63,910 nt of DNA from Candidatus Melainabacteria bacterium (GTDB taxonomy: Bacteria > Cyanobacteriota > Vampirovibrionia > Vampirovibrionales > Vampirovibrionaceae), in contig CABHPA010000172.1 in NCBI GenBank assembly GCA_902168245.1, positions 1-63,910 of the forward strand. The letters are read 5' to 3'. The notes under the pieces were generated by a model. That model did no database searches. It saw only the letters and a list, made by a program, of their open reading frames with translations, and was not told the DNA's origin. A program made the translations under genes and the position numbers. Every line of letters starts with the position of its first letter. Positions within the stretch are counted from its first letter, which is position 1. Shown here in pieces: positions 52,137 through 61,006 of this stretch.

Positions 52137-52399
52137 TTATTCTCTCCTCCTGTCCATACAGCTGTCACACTGTATCAGGCGATCGTTCTGCTAAACTATG
52201 TGTTAAGGTTATGTTCCTTCTCTTCTCTTTTTTTCAAAACCCAACGAGAAACATTTCCTATAATAATAAAAACAATAAAATAAAGTTGATTGATCTCGTT
52301 TCCCACACTTGAGTTGTCTTTAATAAAAAAACATTCGAAAATAGTCGAAAAAAAATATGCTTTATATACGGCGAAGGCGCTATATATCTACTTTTTTAC

Positions 52400-52428
52400 T
52401 TGAAACCTCAAAATCATTAAATTACAAA
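52400..52428 (+). promoter_or_regulatory. Promoter of trmFO
   Basis: TTGAAA (52400-52405), 17-base spacer, TACAAA (52423-52428). It lies in the AT-rich 327-bp gap 52137-52463. The same gap has an ATACAG-N8-CTGTAT inverted repeat (52156-52175) in the leader of the divergent small gene. Confidence 0.45.
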
Positions 52429-52463
52429 AATTTACAACCAATCATCCAAAAGGGATATACATC

Positions 52464-53867
52464 GTGTCTCCTAACAGTGGAATCCATATTATAGGCGCGG
52501 GCCTGGCTGGTTCCGAAGCCGCGCTACAGCTGGCGAAACGGGGTCATTCGGTTCGCCTGTACGACATGAAACCCCAGCAAATGTCTCCGGCCCACCACAG
52601 CGGCAACTTTGCAGAAATTGTCTGTAGCAACAGCCTGGGCTCGCAGAACTCAGAGGCCGATGTAACGGCTAGCGGCCTACTAAAGGCCGAAATGGCCCAA
52701 ATGGACTGCGAGTTGCTGAAGATTGCCCAAAGCGTTGCTTTACCCGCAGGCAAGGCATTAGCAGTCGATCGCGAACGTTTTTCGGAACGGGTGACGCAAC
52801 AGGTCAAAAACCATCCCAACATTGAATGCATCGGGCAGAACATTGAGTCCATTCCAGAGGAAGGGCTGGTATTAATCGCCACCGGGCCGCTCACCTCGCC
52901 CGGCTTGGTGGAATCCATCGCCCGGCTGCTGGAACGGGAGCAACTCTACTTTTTTGACGCCGCCGCGCCGATTATTACCAAGGATTCGATCAACTTTGAT
53001 ATCGCTTTCATGCAGGATCGCTATGCCCTGGAGAAAACCACAGAGGACGGACAAGCGGCACAGGAAGGCAGCTACATCAACTGCCCACTGGAAAAAAGCC
53101 ATTATGAAGCCTTGCTCGACATTCTGCTGAACGGTGAAAAGACAGAGCTGAAATCGTTCGAGAAGGAATCCGCCTGCTATTTTGAAAGCTGTCTGCCAGT
53201 CGAGGTTTTAGCTTCCCGTGGCCCCCAAACCCTGCGCTTTGGCCCCATGAAGCCCGTGGGGCTAGAAGATCCGCGCACCGGCAAGCGCGCTTACGCCGTG
53301 GTGCAGCTTCGTCAAGACAACGCCGAAGGCACCCTCTACAACATGGTGGGCTTCCAGACCAACCTGAAATGGGGCGTCCAAAAAGAGATGATTCGCCTGA
53401 TTCCGGGCCTGGAAAACGCGGAAGTGGTTCGCTACGGGGTAATGCACCGCAACACCTTCATCCATAGCCCCGAAGTGTTGAACCCGACGCTGCAACTCAA
53501 AAAGCATCCCCGCATATTATTTGCGGGCCAGCTCACCGGCACGGAAGGCTATACCGAATCCATCGCCACCGGAATGATGGCGGCCATCAATATGAGTCGG
53601 CTGGCGCAAGGGCAGGAAACCCTAACCCTTCCCCGGGAAACCATGCTCGGCTCGTTGCTGGCGTATATCACCCGCCCAGAAGCGATTCGGCAATCCTTCC
53701 AGCCCATTAACAGCAACTGGGGTATATTGCCGGAATTGCCAGAAGGTTCTTTCAAACGCAAGGACAAGAAAGCCCGCAACCTGCTTTACGCCCAGCGTTC
53801 GCAAGAAGCGTTGAACGCCTGGATTCAGCACCATCAAGCACTCCGCAACCTTCAACCCATCGGCTAG
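52464..53867 (+). CDS. trmFO: tRNA uracil-54 methyltransferase, folate-dependent
   Basis: FAD- and methylenetetrahydrofolate-dependent enzyme that makes m5U54 in the T loop of tRNA (EC 2.1.1.74). GTG start with AAGGG about ten bases before; 467 residues, family length. FAD loop IIGAGLAGSEAALQLAKRG, then the signature AEIVCSNSLGS with the reactive Cys and GPLTSPGL. The late part MHRNTFIHSPEVLNPTLQLK and AGQLTGTEGYTESIATG are diagnostic. It is a single-gene unit, convergent with nuoN across a terminator. Confidence 0.97.
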   Translation: MSPNSGIHIIGAGLAGSEAALQLAKRGHSVRLYDMKPQQMSPAHHSGNFAEIVCSNSLGSQNSEADVTASGLLKAEMAQMDCELLKIAQSVALPAGKALAVDRERFSERVTQQVKNHPNIECIGQNIESIPEEGLVLIATGPLTSPGLVESIARLLEREQLYFFDAAAPIITKDSINFDIAFMQDRYALEKTTEDGQAAQEGSYINCPLEKSHYEALLDILLNGEKTELKSFEKESACYFESCLPVEVLASRGPQTLRFGPMKPVGLEDPRTGKRAYAVVQLRQDNAEGTLYNMVGFQTNLKWGVQKEMIRLIPGLENAEVVRYGVMHRNTFIHSPEVLNPTLQLKKHPRILFAGQLTGTEGYTESIATGMMAAINMSRLAQGQETLTLPRETMLGSLLAYITRPEAIRQSFQPINSNWGILPELPEGSFKRKDKKARNLLYAQRSQEALNAWIQHHQALRNLQPIG

Positions 53868-53909
53868 CCCGCATTACAGGCTGAGTCATGAATTATAAAA
53901 TGTCCCCAA

Positions 53910-53942
53910 AATAAAGCCCCTGTTTTACACAGAGGCTTTATT
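53910..53942. terminator. Bidirectional terminator
   Basis: AATAAAGCCCCTGT (53910-53923) pairs with ACAGAGGCTTTATT (53929-53942) with one mismatch, between convergent trmFO and nuoN. It ends the complex I operon. Confidence 0.8.
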
Positions 53943-53978
53943 ACTTTGAGAGCTGATAAGAAAAACCGAATTCAGCTT

Positions 53979-55601
53979 CTAGCGATGCTGAACCACTTGG
54001 GAAATCTCGGCTTTCTTTTCCACCGGGTACGTGGCTAAACCAGCTTGACCGCGCAACTCATGCACCGCGCTGGCCGATAGGTTCAGCAAGCCGCTGGAGA
54101 ATATACCTGCAAACACGGTCGCCGCGAGGCAAATGGCCAAGGTCAGGCCAACCGGGGTAAACAACCGGGCAGAAGGTTCGTTTTCCGGCAATGCCTCAAC
54201 CGCCTCGGACGGCTCGGCAATCAGCATCAGGCGCATCACGTTCAAGTAGTAGTACAGGGACACCGTGCTGGTCAACAAGGCGACCACCACCAGCCACAAG
54301 TACTGGCCGCCCGCATTGGCAACCGCCTGGAACAGGAAGAACTTGCCAAAAAAGCCTGCGGTAATGGGAATACCGGCAAGGGACAACAACATGACGCTGA
54401 ATACGGCAGCCACAACAGGCTTTTTACGCACCAAACCAGCATAAGTTGCAATTTCATCGCTGCCGGTGAGGTTTTCAATGTGCGTCACCACCGCAAAGGC
54501 ACCCAGGTTCATGAAGAGATAGGTAATCAGGTAGTACACCACACTGGCCAGTCCGCCGGACTGTTGCTGGTTCATCACCACAAAGCCGAGCAGCAGGTAG
54601 CCCACGTGCGCCACCGTGCTGTAAGCCAACAGTCGCTTGATATTACGCTGGGCCAAGGCCACCACGTTGCCAACCACCATGGAAACCACGGACAGCACAG
54701 ATAACAGGCCCATCCAGCCTAAATCGAAGGCGGGCAGCGCACCGTAAAGCAGGGTAAACAGGCGAATTGCCAAGGAAAAACCAGCGATTTTGGACACGAC
54801 GGATAAAAAGGCCACCACCGGGGTCGGCGCGCCTTCGTAGGTATCCGGCGCCCACATGTGGAACGGGGCCGCAGAAAGCTTAAAGCAGATGCCACCCAGA
54901 ATCATGATGGTCATCAAGGCCCAGATGACAGGGCTGATGGAAGCATATGCAGGCAAGTGGGCCACAATTTGGGAATAGGCGGTATACCCGGTCAGGCCGT
55001 ACAGAATAGACAGGCCAAACAGCAGGATGGCAGTCGCCATGCCCCCATATAACAGATATTTTAAGCCCGCCTCGTTGCTAAGCAGGTTGCCGCGCAAATA
55101 GCCCACCAGGATATAAGAGGAAATACTCAGCGTTTCCAGGGAGACAAAGACCATAATCAGGTCGGTCGCGCCGCTCAGCATCATCCCGCCCAACAGGGCG
55201 CTAAGCAGAATCACGTAGAACTCGCCCGGCACTTCAGCGCGCTTATCAATAAAGGTACGGCTAAACAGCAAGACCAGTAATGAGCCAACAACCAGCAAGG
55301 TACGAATCATCAGGCTGAACAAATCAGCCTTGAACATACTACCAAACACATCCAGTGTCAGAAAATTAGGATTCTGCACATAACGCATAAACCAGAAAAC
55401 GCATAAGGTCACTAACGTCATGCCGACCCCCAAAGTGGCATAGCCCCAGGTTTCCTGACGATCTTTGAGCGTTTTACCAAAAGCCAAGTGACAGACGCAA
55501 ATTAACAGAAAGCCCGTAATAACGAATTCAGGAAGTAGCAACAGGACATGGTTATTTTGCATAAAAGTGTCAATACTACTGGCGATTAAACTATTATTCA
55601 T
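53979..55601 (-). CDS. nuoN: NADH-quinone oxidoreductase subunit N
   Basis: 540 residues, about 14 membrane segments; antiporter-like proton-pumping subunit of complex I (NdhB in cyanobacteria). Key stretches: LLSALLGGMMLSGATDLI, LETLSISSYILVGY, KLSAAPFHMWAPDTYEGAP (with the pumping Lys), RNIKRLLAYSTVAHVGYLLL and VMLLSLAGIPITAGFFGKF. Two bases separate it from nuoM. Last gene of the operon. Confidence 0.95.
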   Translation of the reverse strand: MNNSLIASSIDTFMQNNHVLLLLPEFVITGFLLICVCHLAFGKTLKDRQETWGYATLGVGMTLVTLCVFWFMRYVQNPNFLTLDVFGSMFKADLFSLMIRTLLVVGSLLVLLFSRTFIDKRAEVPGEFYVILLSALLGGMMLSGATDLIMVFVSLETLSISSYILVGYLRGNLLSNEAGLKYLLYGGMATAILLFGLSILYGLTGYTAYSQIVAHLPAYASISPVIWALMTIMILGGICFKLSAAPFHMWAPDTYEGAPTPVVAFLSVVSKIAGFSLAIRLFTLLYGALPAFDLGWMGLLSVLSVVSMVVGNVVALAQRNIKRLLAYSTVAHVGYLLLGFVVMNQQQSGGLASVVYYLITYLFMNLGAFAVVTHIENLTGSDEIATYAGLVRKKPVVAAVFSVMLLSLAGIPITAGFFGKFFLFQAVANAGGQYLWLVVVALLTSTVSLYYYLNVMRLMLIAEPSEAVEALPENEPSARLFTPVGLTLAICLAATVFAGIFSSGLLNLSASAVHELRGQAGLATYPVEKKAEISQVVQHR

Positions 55602-55603
55602 GC

Positions 55604-57247
55604 CTATTTAGCTCCTGTGCTGAATGCGGTTAAGACCGGCGCATGCGTCGTTTTATGCTTGGCAGCGGCGGTAGACGGGCCTTCATAGCCTTCATACTGT
55701 TTGGCAATGGCCGTCACGGTCGGTTCAAAATGCTTGGTAATCAGGTTGGGCTTAAAACCAAACGCCATCACCAGCAAAGTCAGAACCAGCAACACGCAGA
55801 CTTCGCTCATCGAGGCATCCGGCAAGTTCGTCCAACGCTCCTGAATCGGGCCAAAGAACACCCGCTTCAGCATCCACAGCAGGTAGGCCGCGCCAATTAC
55901 CACGCCCAGACCGGACACAAAGGTAATCGCCTGAATCGACCAGGGCAGCGTCGCGCCGAAGAGGTTGATTTGATGGAAGGCATGCGAGGTGAACGCGCCG
56001 TAAAACACCATGGTCTCACTGGCGAAGCTTACCAACAGCGGTAAGCCCAGGCTGGCCATGGACATAAACAGGAAGAAGTAGAAAATGATGGGCGTTTGCG
56101 CGCCAAAACCGCCGTAATCGGCAATCGCTCTGGTATGGGTACGATTATAAAGCGTCCCCACGCACATAAAGAGCGCAGCGCTGACCAAACCGTGCGCAAA
56201 CATCACGAAAACAGCGCCGTTGAACCCGAAGGCGTTCAAGGCCGAGAGGCCCAACAACACAAAGCCCATGTGGCTTACGCTACTGTACGCAATGAGCTTT
56301 TTAAGGTCAGTCTGCACCAGAGCCACACCCGCCGTGTAGACAATATTGATGACGGCCAGCAAGCCGATATACGGCGCCAAAACCTTGGCCGCATCCGGCA
56401 GGAACTCAAAGCCAAAGCGCAGCATCCCGTAAGAACCCATTTTGAGCAGGATTCCGGCCAGCAACATACTGATGGGAGTAGGCGCCTCCACGTGAGCGTC
56501 CGGCAACCAAGTATGCACCGGCACCACCGGCAGCTTTACCGCAAAGGTAATAAACAGGGCGGCAAAAATGAGCACCTGGGAAGCGATCGGAAGATTCTGC
56601 CCAATGGCGGCCTTAATGGTCTCAAAGTGGAACAGAGTCGCATGATCCAGCCCCGGCAGGGAACGCGCATGGAAGTAAAGCGCCAAAGTGCCAGCCACCA
56701 GGAAAACCGAACCAAACAAAGTGTACAGCACAAACTTGATGGAGGCGTAATCCCGACGAGGGCCGCCCCAAATGGCGATCAGCAAGTACATCGGAATCAG
56801 TTCCAGTTCCCAGAAGAGGAAGAACAGGAACATGTCCCGCGCCAGGAACACGCCCAACACGGCGGCAGTCAGGGTAAACAACATGCTGTAGTAGAGTCTC
56901 AGCCGCTTGTGGATGGAGGTATAGCTGGCAATCGTCGCCATCAGGAGCAGGAAGGTGGTCAGGAAGACCAGTGTTTTGCTCAAACCGTCCATCGCCAGGG
57001 AATACGTAATTCCCAGGTTGGGAATCCAGGCCATTTTTTCCGCAAAGTCGGGAGCAGCGGGCGTAATCACGCCATTCCAGGCCAACGCGGAATACAGGAA
57101 CAGAATCGCGGAGCCGAAAATACCGAACTTATGCAGGCATTTGCTCTCTTCCCCGCTGGAAGGGACGAAGATGGTAAGGGCTGCCAAAACCAAGGGAATG
57201 GCGACCAGGATGGATAGATAGTGACTTTGTATAAATTCCACGACCAT
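55604..57247 (-). CDS. nuoM: NADH-quinone oxidoreductase subunit M
   Basis: 547 residues, about 14 membrane segments (NdhD homologue). FFLFWELELIPMYLLIAIWGG (the Glu of the proton path), AVKLPVVPVHTWLPDAHVEA, LAGILLKMGSYGMLRF, and DLKKLIAYSSVSHMGFVLLG are intact. Antiporter-like proton channel in the membrane arm. It lies 18 bases after nuoL. A C-terminal Ala/Lys/Thr-rich tail of about 40 residues is added. Confidence 0.95.
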   Translation of the reverse strand: MVVEFIQSHYLSILVAIPLVLAALTIFVPSSGEESKCLHKFGIFGSAILFLYSALAWNGVITPAAPDFAEKMAWIPNLGITYSLAMDGLSKTLVFLTTFLLLMATIASYTSIHKRLRLYYSMLFTLTAAVLGVFLARDMFLFFLFWELELIPMYLLIAIWGGPRRDYASIKFVLYTLFGSVFLVAGTLALYFHARSLPGLDHATLFHFETIKAAIGQNLPIASQVLIFAALFITFAVKLPVVPVHTWLPDAHVEAPTPISMLLAGILLKMGSYGMLRFGFEFLPDAAKVLAPYIGLLAVINIVYTAGVALVQTDLKKLIAYSSVSHMGFVLLGLSALNAFGFNGAVFVMFAHGLVSAALFMCVGTLYNRTHTRAIADYGGFGAQTPIIFYFFLFMSMASLGLPLLVSFASETMVFYGAFTSHAFHQINLFGATLPWSIQAITFVSGLGVVIGAAYLLWMLKRVFFGPIQERWTNLPDASMSEVCVLLVLTLLVMAFGFKPNLITKHFEPTVTAIAKQYEGYEGPSTAAAKHKTTHAPVLTAFSTGAK

Positions 57248-57265
57248 TGGCTCCTTTACAGCGTC

Positions 57266-59254
57266 CTACATCAACCAGTAGAACAACAAGAGGGTTAACG
57301 TAACGACCGAGAAGAACATGATGGCAATGTATGTCTGTACCTTGCCGGATTGCAGTTCCCGAAGGGCGAAACCGGAACCCATGACCGCGCGGCCAGTCCC
57401 GTTTACCACCCCGTCGATGCCGCCCCGGTCAAACTCGGCAGAGCCACGGGCGAAAGCAAGGTAAACTCGGTCAACAAAAGCTTTGTAGATATCATCGAAA
57501 TACCACTTGTTAGAGAACAGGTTGAACGCGGAAGAGGCGATCGGCATGCTCTTGATGATATCGGGGATAAAGGGCGCAACCACATAAAACAGGTACGCCA
57601 CAATCAAACCACCACACCCGATCATCAAAGAGGTTGAACCAATCGGGCTTAACAGCGCTCCCCAGATGTCATGCTCACGCTCCAGCGGGTGCAAGTAATA
57701 GATGTACTCACCAAAGGCAGGGATATTGATACCTTTCAAGCCAGCCAAGGCAGCGCCAATCACCGCAGAAGGAATAGCGAGAACAACCAATGGCCAATAC
57801 ATCCACGGATCTTCATGGTGAACATGGGCCTGACCACGGTATTTGCCATGGAATGTCATGAAGTAGGTACGGAACATATAGAAAGAGGTCAAACCAGCGG
57901 TAACCGCCAAATTCCAGTAAACGAACTGAAAATTAGGGTTATGCTTGGCAGCGTCCAGAATCATATCTTTCGACCAGAAGCCACTGAAGAGCAGACCCGC
58001 AATCGCCAAGCAACCAACAAGGTAAGTAATGTGAGTAATAGGCAATTTATCCTTCAAGCCACCCATTTTACGCATGTCTTGCTCGTCTTCGCAGGCGTGA
58101 ATCACGCTGCCGGAGCAGAGGAACAACATGGCCTTGAAGAAAGCGTGCGTAAACAGGTGGAACAAACCGGCTGTGAAAGCGCCAATTCCCATTGCCGCAA
58201 CCATGAAGCCCAACTGGGACATGGTGGAATAGGCCAGCGCCTTCTTGATGTCGTACTGCGTCAACGCAATCGTCGCCGCCACCACAGCGGTCAAGGTACC
58301 AATCGCGGCCACCACAATCATCGCGGATTCGGAATGGGTGAAAATCGGGTATACACGGCCAATCAGGTAAACACCGGCAGCAACCATGGTCGCTGCGTGA
58401 ATCAGGGCGCTAATGGGCGTTGGGCCTTCCATTGCATCCGGTAGCCAGGTGTGCAAAGGCAACTGGGCGCTTTTGGCCATTGGCCCCATAAACAGCAGCA
58501 GGGCAATGGCGGTAAAGAACCAAGGCTGAACCGCGTTCGCATGATCCATAATGGCGCCAGCCAGATCGGGCAACGCGCGGAAGGAGAGCATCGCCATATC
58601 GTCATGCTGCCCCAGATAAGTGCTCCAGAGCGGGAAACTGAAATAGAGAAGCCCCAGGATACCGAACAGGAAGCCGAAATCACCCACCCGGTTCATCAGG
58701 AACGCCTTGACGCAAGCCGCGGCAGCAGAGGGCTTGGTAAACCAGAAGCCGATCAGCAGGTAGCTGCTTACACCCACCAGTTCCCAGAAGATATAGATTT
58801 GGAACAGGTTGGTGCTTAACACCAGACCCAGCATCGAGAAGTTAAACAGGGCCAAATAACCGAAAAACTTGGCAAAGCCAGGATCATGACGCATGTAGCC
58901 ACGGGTGTAAACCTGGATGAGCAAACTGATGAAAGTAACCACGAACAGCATCATTACGGACATAGAGTCCACCAGATATCCAATGGACAGGTTAAAGCCG
59001 CCTGCGCTCAACCAGTTATAGTTGTACTCAACAGCTTTTAACGTTTCATGGGGCTGATTAATCAGCCAATTTACAGCATAAAGGGCATGAATCAGTCCCA
59101 AACCAGTCGCGCCAATCGTCAGCCAAGAGGCAAAATTTTTGAAAAAGTCATTATTCTTGCCGAACAAAGCCCGGCTTAGCACAATAAAAATGAAAGCCGC
59201 TAAGGGATAGATGGCTACTATCCAGATATTGTTGATATCACTAAACCAAGGCAT
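57266..59254 (-). CDS. nuoL: NADH-quinone oxidoreductase subunit L
   Basis: 662 residues, the largest antiporter-like subunit with the lateral helix (NdhF homologue). DSMSVMMLFVVTFISLLIQV, FFGYLALFNFSMLGLVLS, FWELVGVSSYLLIGFWF, AQLPLHTWLPDAMEGPTPIS and LTQYDIKKALAYSTMSQLGF are typical. The C-terminal membrane helix is present. It is 20 bases downstream of nuoK. Confidence 0.95.
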   Translation of the reverse strand: MPWFSDINNIWIVAIYPLAAFIFIVLSRALFGKNNDFFKNFASWLTIGATGLGLIHALYAVNWLINQPHETLKAVEYNYNWLSAGGFNLSIGYLVDSMSVMMLFVVTFISLLIQVYTRGYMRHDPGFAKFFGYLALFNFSMLGLVLSTNLFQIYIFWELVGVSSYLLIGFWFTKPSAAAACVKAFLMNRVGDFGFLFGILGLLYFSFPLWSTYLGQHDDMAMLSFRALPDLAGAIMDHANAVQPWFFTAIALLLFMGPMAKSAQLPLHTWLPDAMEGPTPISALIHAATMVAAGVYLIGRVYPIFTHSESAMIVVAAIGTLTAVVAATIALTQYDIKKALAYSTMSQLGFMVAAMGIGAFTAGLFHLFTHAFFKAMLFLCSGSVIHACEDEQDMRKMGGLKDKLPITHITYLVGCLAIAGLLFSGFWSKDMILDAAKHNPNFQFVYWNLAVTAGLTSFYMFRTYFMTFHGKYRGQAHVHHEDPWMYWPLVVLAIPSAVIGAALAGLKGINIPAFGEYIYYLHPLEREHDIWGALLSPIGSTSLMIGCGGLIVAYLFYVVAPFIPDIIKSMPIASSAFNLFSNKWYFDDIYKAFVDRVYLAFARGSAEFDRGGIDGVVNGTGRAVMGSGFALRELQSGKVQTYIAIMFFSVVTLTLLLFYWLM

Positions 59255-59274
59255 TCGTCATCAGCTCCAAAGTC

Positions 59275-59604
59275 TTACCATTTCAACAGAGTGTAGTCTT
59301 CCATGTCCGCGGTGGCCCGGGCCCGATAGAGCGCAATGACGATGGCGAGGCCAACGCTTGCTTCCGCGGCGGAGACGGTCAGTACAAAAATCGCGAAAAT
59401 CTGCCCCAGCAAGCCATTGCCCGTGTGCAGGTAGTTATTGAAAGCCACCAGGTTAATGGTGACGGCGCTCAGCATCAGCTCAACCGCCAACAGGACGCGA
59501 ACCACGTTACGGCTGGTCAGAACGCCGGTCAGACCAATCACAAAAAGAATGGCCGCCAAAACAACATAGTGGGTGAGTCCGACATGGGTAATAAAGTCAG
59601 GCAT
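59275..59604 (-). CDS. nuoK: NADH-quinone oxidoreductase subunit K
   Basis: 109 residues with three membrane segments (NdhE homologue). GVLTSRNVVRVLLAVELMLSA has the conserved Glu of helix 2, followed by AVTINLVAF and FVLTVSAAEASVGLAIVIAL. Seventeen bases after nuoJ. Confidence 0.95.
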   Translation of the reverse strand: MPDFITHVGLTHYVVLAAILFVIGLTGVLTSRNVVRVLLAVELMLSAVTINLVAFNNYLHTGNGLLGQIFAIFVLTVSAAEASVGLAIVIALYRARATADMEDYTLLKW

Positions 59605-59621
59605 GGGATCGACTCCAAAAC

Positions 59622-60326
59622 TTAACGGGATGAGGAGCCAGCTTTTTCCGGCTCGGTTTCATCGGTGACATTTTGCTCCTGAAGAGCGTCTTTACGCTCC
59701 TGATGCTCCAGCAGGCGCTTTTGGCGAAGCCCTTCAATGGCATCAGCAGGTGGGGCGCTGCTGAGATCCACGGCCAAGCGGACATCGCCCAGCAACTCGC
59801 TTTCAGACTCCACGAAGCGTTTCTTGGCAATCACGATCGCACCGATCATGGCAGCCAACAGAAGGATAGAGGCCAGCTCAAACGGCAGCGCATACTGGCT
59901 GAACAGCAATTCGCCCAGCAACAGGGTGCTGCCTTCCGTCTTGAGACGCATCGCCAGATCGGAGGAAATGGCCGGCGTGGAAGCAACCGGCAGGGAGGCA
60001 GAGCCTCTGAGTACCAGCGCCAGAACGTAAGCGATGATAATGCCGTACGCCAAACGCGACATGCGGTTCACTTTCCGCAGATCCATAGGCTTATCGCCGG
60101 TGAACATAATGGCGAACAGCATAATAATGGTCAGACCGACCGCGTAGATGATGATTTGGGCAATCGCCAAAAAATCGGCGTTATTCAGCACATAAAAGCC
60201 CGCAATGGACATAAATACGGCAATCAGGCACAAGGCCGCGTTGATGACACTGCGGTTAAACACAGCGCCCAAGGCCGCTCCAACGCCTACAATGGCGAAA
60301 ACCCAGAATATCGCGCTATCTAGCAT
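59622..60326 (-). CDS. nuoJ: NADH-quinone oxidoreductase subunit J
   Basis: 234 residues with five membrane segments (NdhG homologue). NADFLAIAQIIIYAVGLTIIM and LFAIMFTG are the family core. The C-terminal 60 residues are hydrophilic and highly charged (LRQKRLLEHQERKDALQEQ), longer than most NuoJ. Start ATG 60326 has AAGGAA 11 bases before. A 170-base gap with a GC hairpin separates it from nuoI, unlike the tight spacing elsewhere in the operon. Confidence 0.94.
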   Translation of the reverse strand: MLDSAIFWVFAIVGVGAALGAVFNRSVINAALCLIAVFMSIAGFYVLNNADFLAIAQIIIYAVGLTIIMLFAIMFTGDKPMDLRKVNRMSRLAYGIIIAYVLALVLRGSASLPVASTPAISSDLAMRLKTEGSTLLLGELLFSQYALPFELASILLLAAMIGAIVIAKKRFVESESELLGDVRLAVDLSSAPPADAIEGLRQKRLLEHQERKDALQEQNVTDETEPEKAGSSSR

Positions 60327-60350
60327 ATGTAATCAGTTCCTTCTACCCTA

Positions 60351-60371
60351 GCCTGCCCGGTGCGGGCGGGC
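60351..60371 (-). promoter_or_regulatory. Intercistronic hairpin before nuoJ
   Basis: On the minus strand GCCCGCCCG, loop CAC, CGGGCAGGC form a 9-bp GC stem with one G-U pair, not followed by T. It sits in the 170-base nuoI-nuoJ gap, 25 bases before the nuoJ start. It may protect or process the mRNA or tune nuoJ translation. Confidence 0.5.
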
Positions 60372-60496
60372 CGCTGATTCTCGTTCTGTATCGTTACACT
60401 TACTTTGTCTTGCCTGTGAAGCTGTGCCAACTTCGTTGACGTTTATTCTAGTTGAAACAGATTCTCCAATAAAAGAAGGCTTCAACCGCCGGGGGA

Positions 60497-61006
60497 TCAC
60501 TCCACCAAAGGCTCCATACCATGAACCAGACGCCAATGATCGGAATCCTGCCCGGCAAGCGTAAGGTCTTTCTTGTCCAGCACCAACGCTTCACGGGAAT
60601 AGTCGGACAACTCGAAATCCGGCAGCATCTTGATACAGTCCACCGGGCAAACCTCGGTGCAATTACCGCAGAAGATGCAACGGCCCAGGTCTATGGTGAA
60701 CATGTCGATCACCGGCTTTTTGTTGGCGTCCCGGTGCATTTCAATCTGAATCAGGTCGTTACAGGGGCAGACTCGGGCGCAAGCCTGGCAGCCCACGCAC
60801 AAATCGGTGCCATCTGATTTGGTCAGCAGACACAGCCGCCCGTGGAAACGGTCGCTGAGATCCGGCATCACCTCCGGGTATTCCAGCGTAACCGGCGGAC
60901 GCATGTAGTGGCTGATCACCGTCATCATGCCTTTGCCGATTTCGGTCAGGCCCTGAATAACCCGGTTTTGCTTCAAGTCGTCGTATTTGGGGGATGTATT
61001 GCTCAT
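60497..61006 (-). CDS. nuoI: NADH-quinone oxidoreductase subunit I
   Basis: 169 residues with two 4Fe-4S clusters (N6a and N6b): C70-x2-C73-x2-C76-x3-C80-P and C110-x2-C113-x2-C116-x3-C120-P. It carries electrons toward N2. The N-terminal RVIQGLTEIGKGMMTVISH is the membrane-facing helix. Its ATG overlaps the nuoH stop by four bases. Confidence 0.96.
   Translation of the reverse strand: MSNTSPKYDDLKQNRVIQGLTEIGKGMMTVISHYMRPPVTLEYPEVMPDLSDRFHGRLCLLTKSDGTDLCVGCQACARVCPCNDLIQIEMHRDANKKPVIDMFTIDLGRCIFCGNCTEVCPVDCIKMLPDFELSDYSREALVLDKKDLTLAGQDSDHWRLVHGMEPLVE

Noticed and set aside
56096-57217. A 373-codon open frame antisense to nuoM
   Set aside because: Gln/Arg/His-rich shadow of a hydrophobic membrane gene on the other strand.
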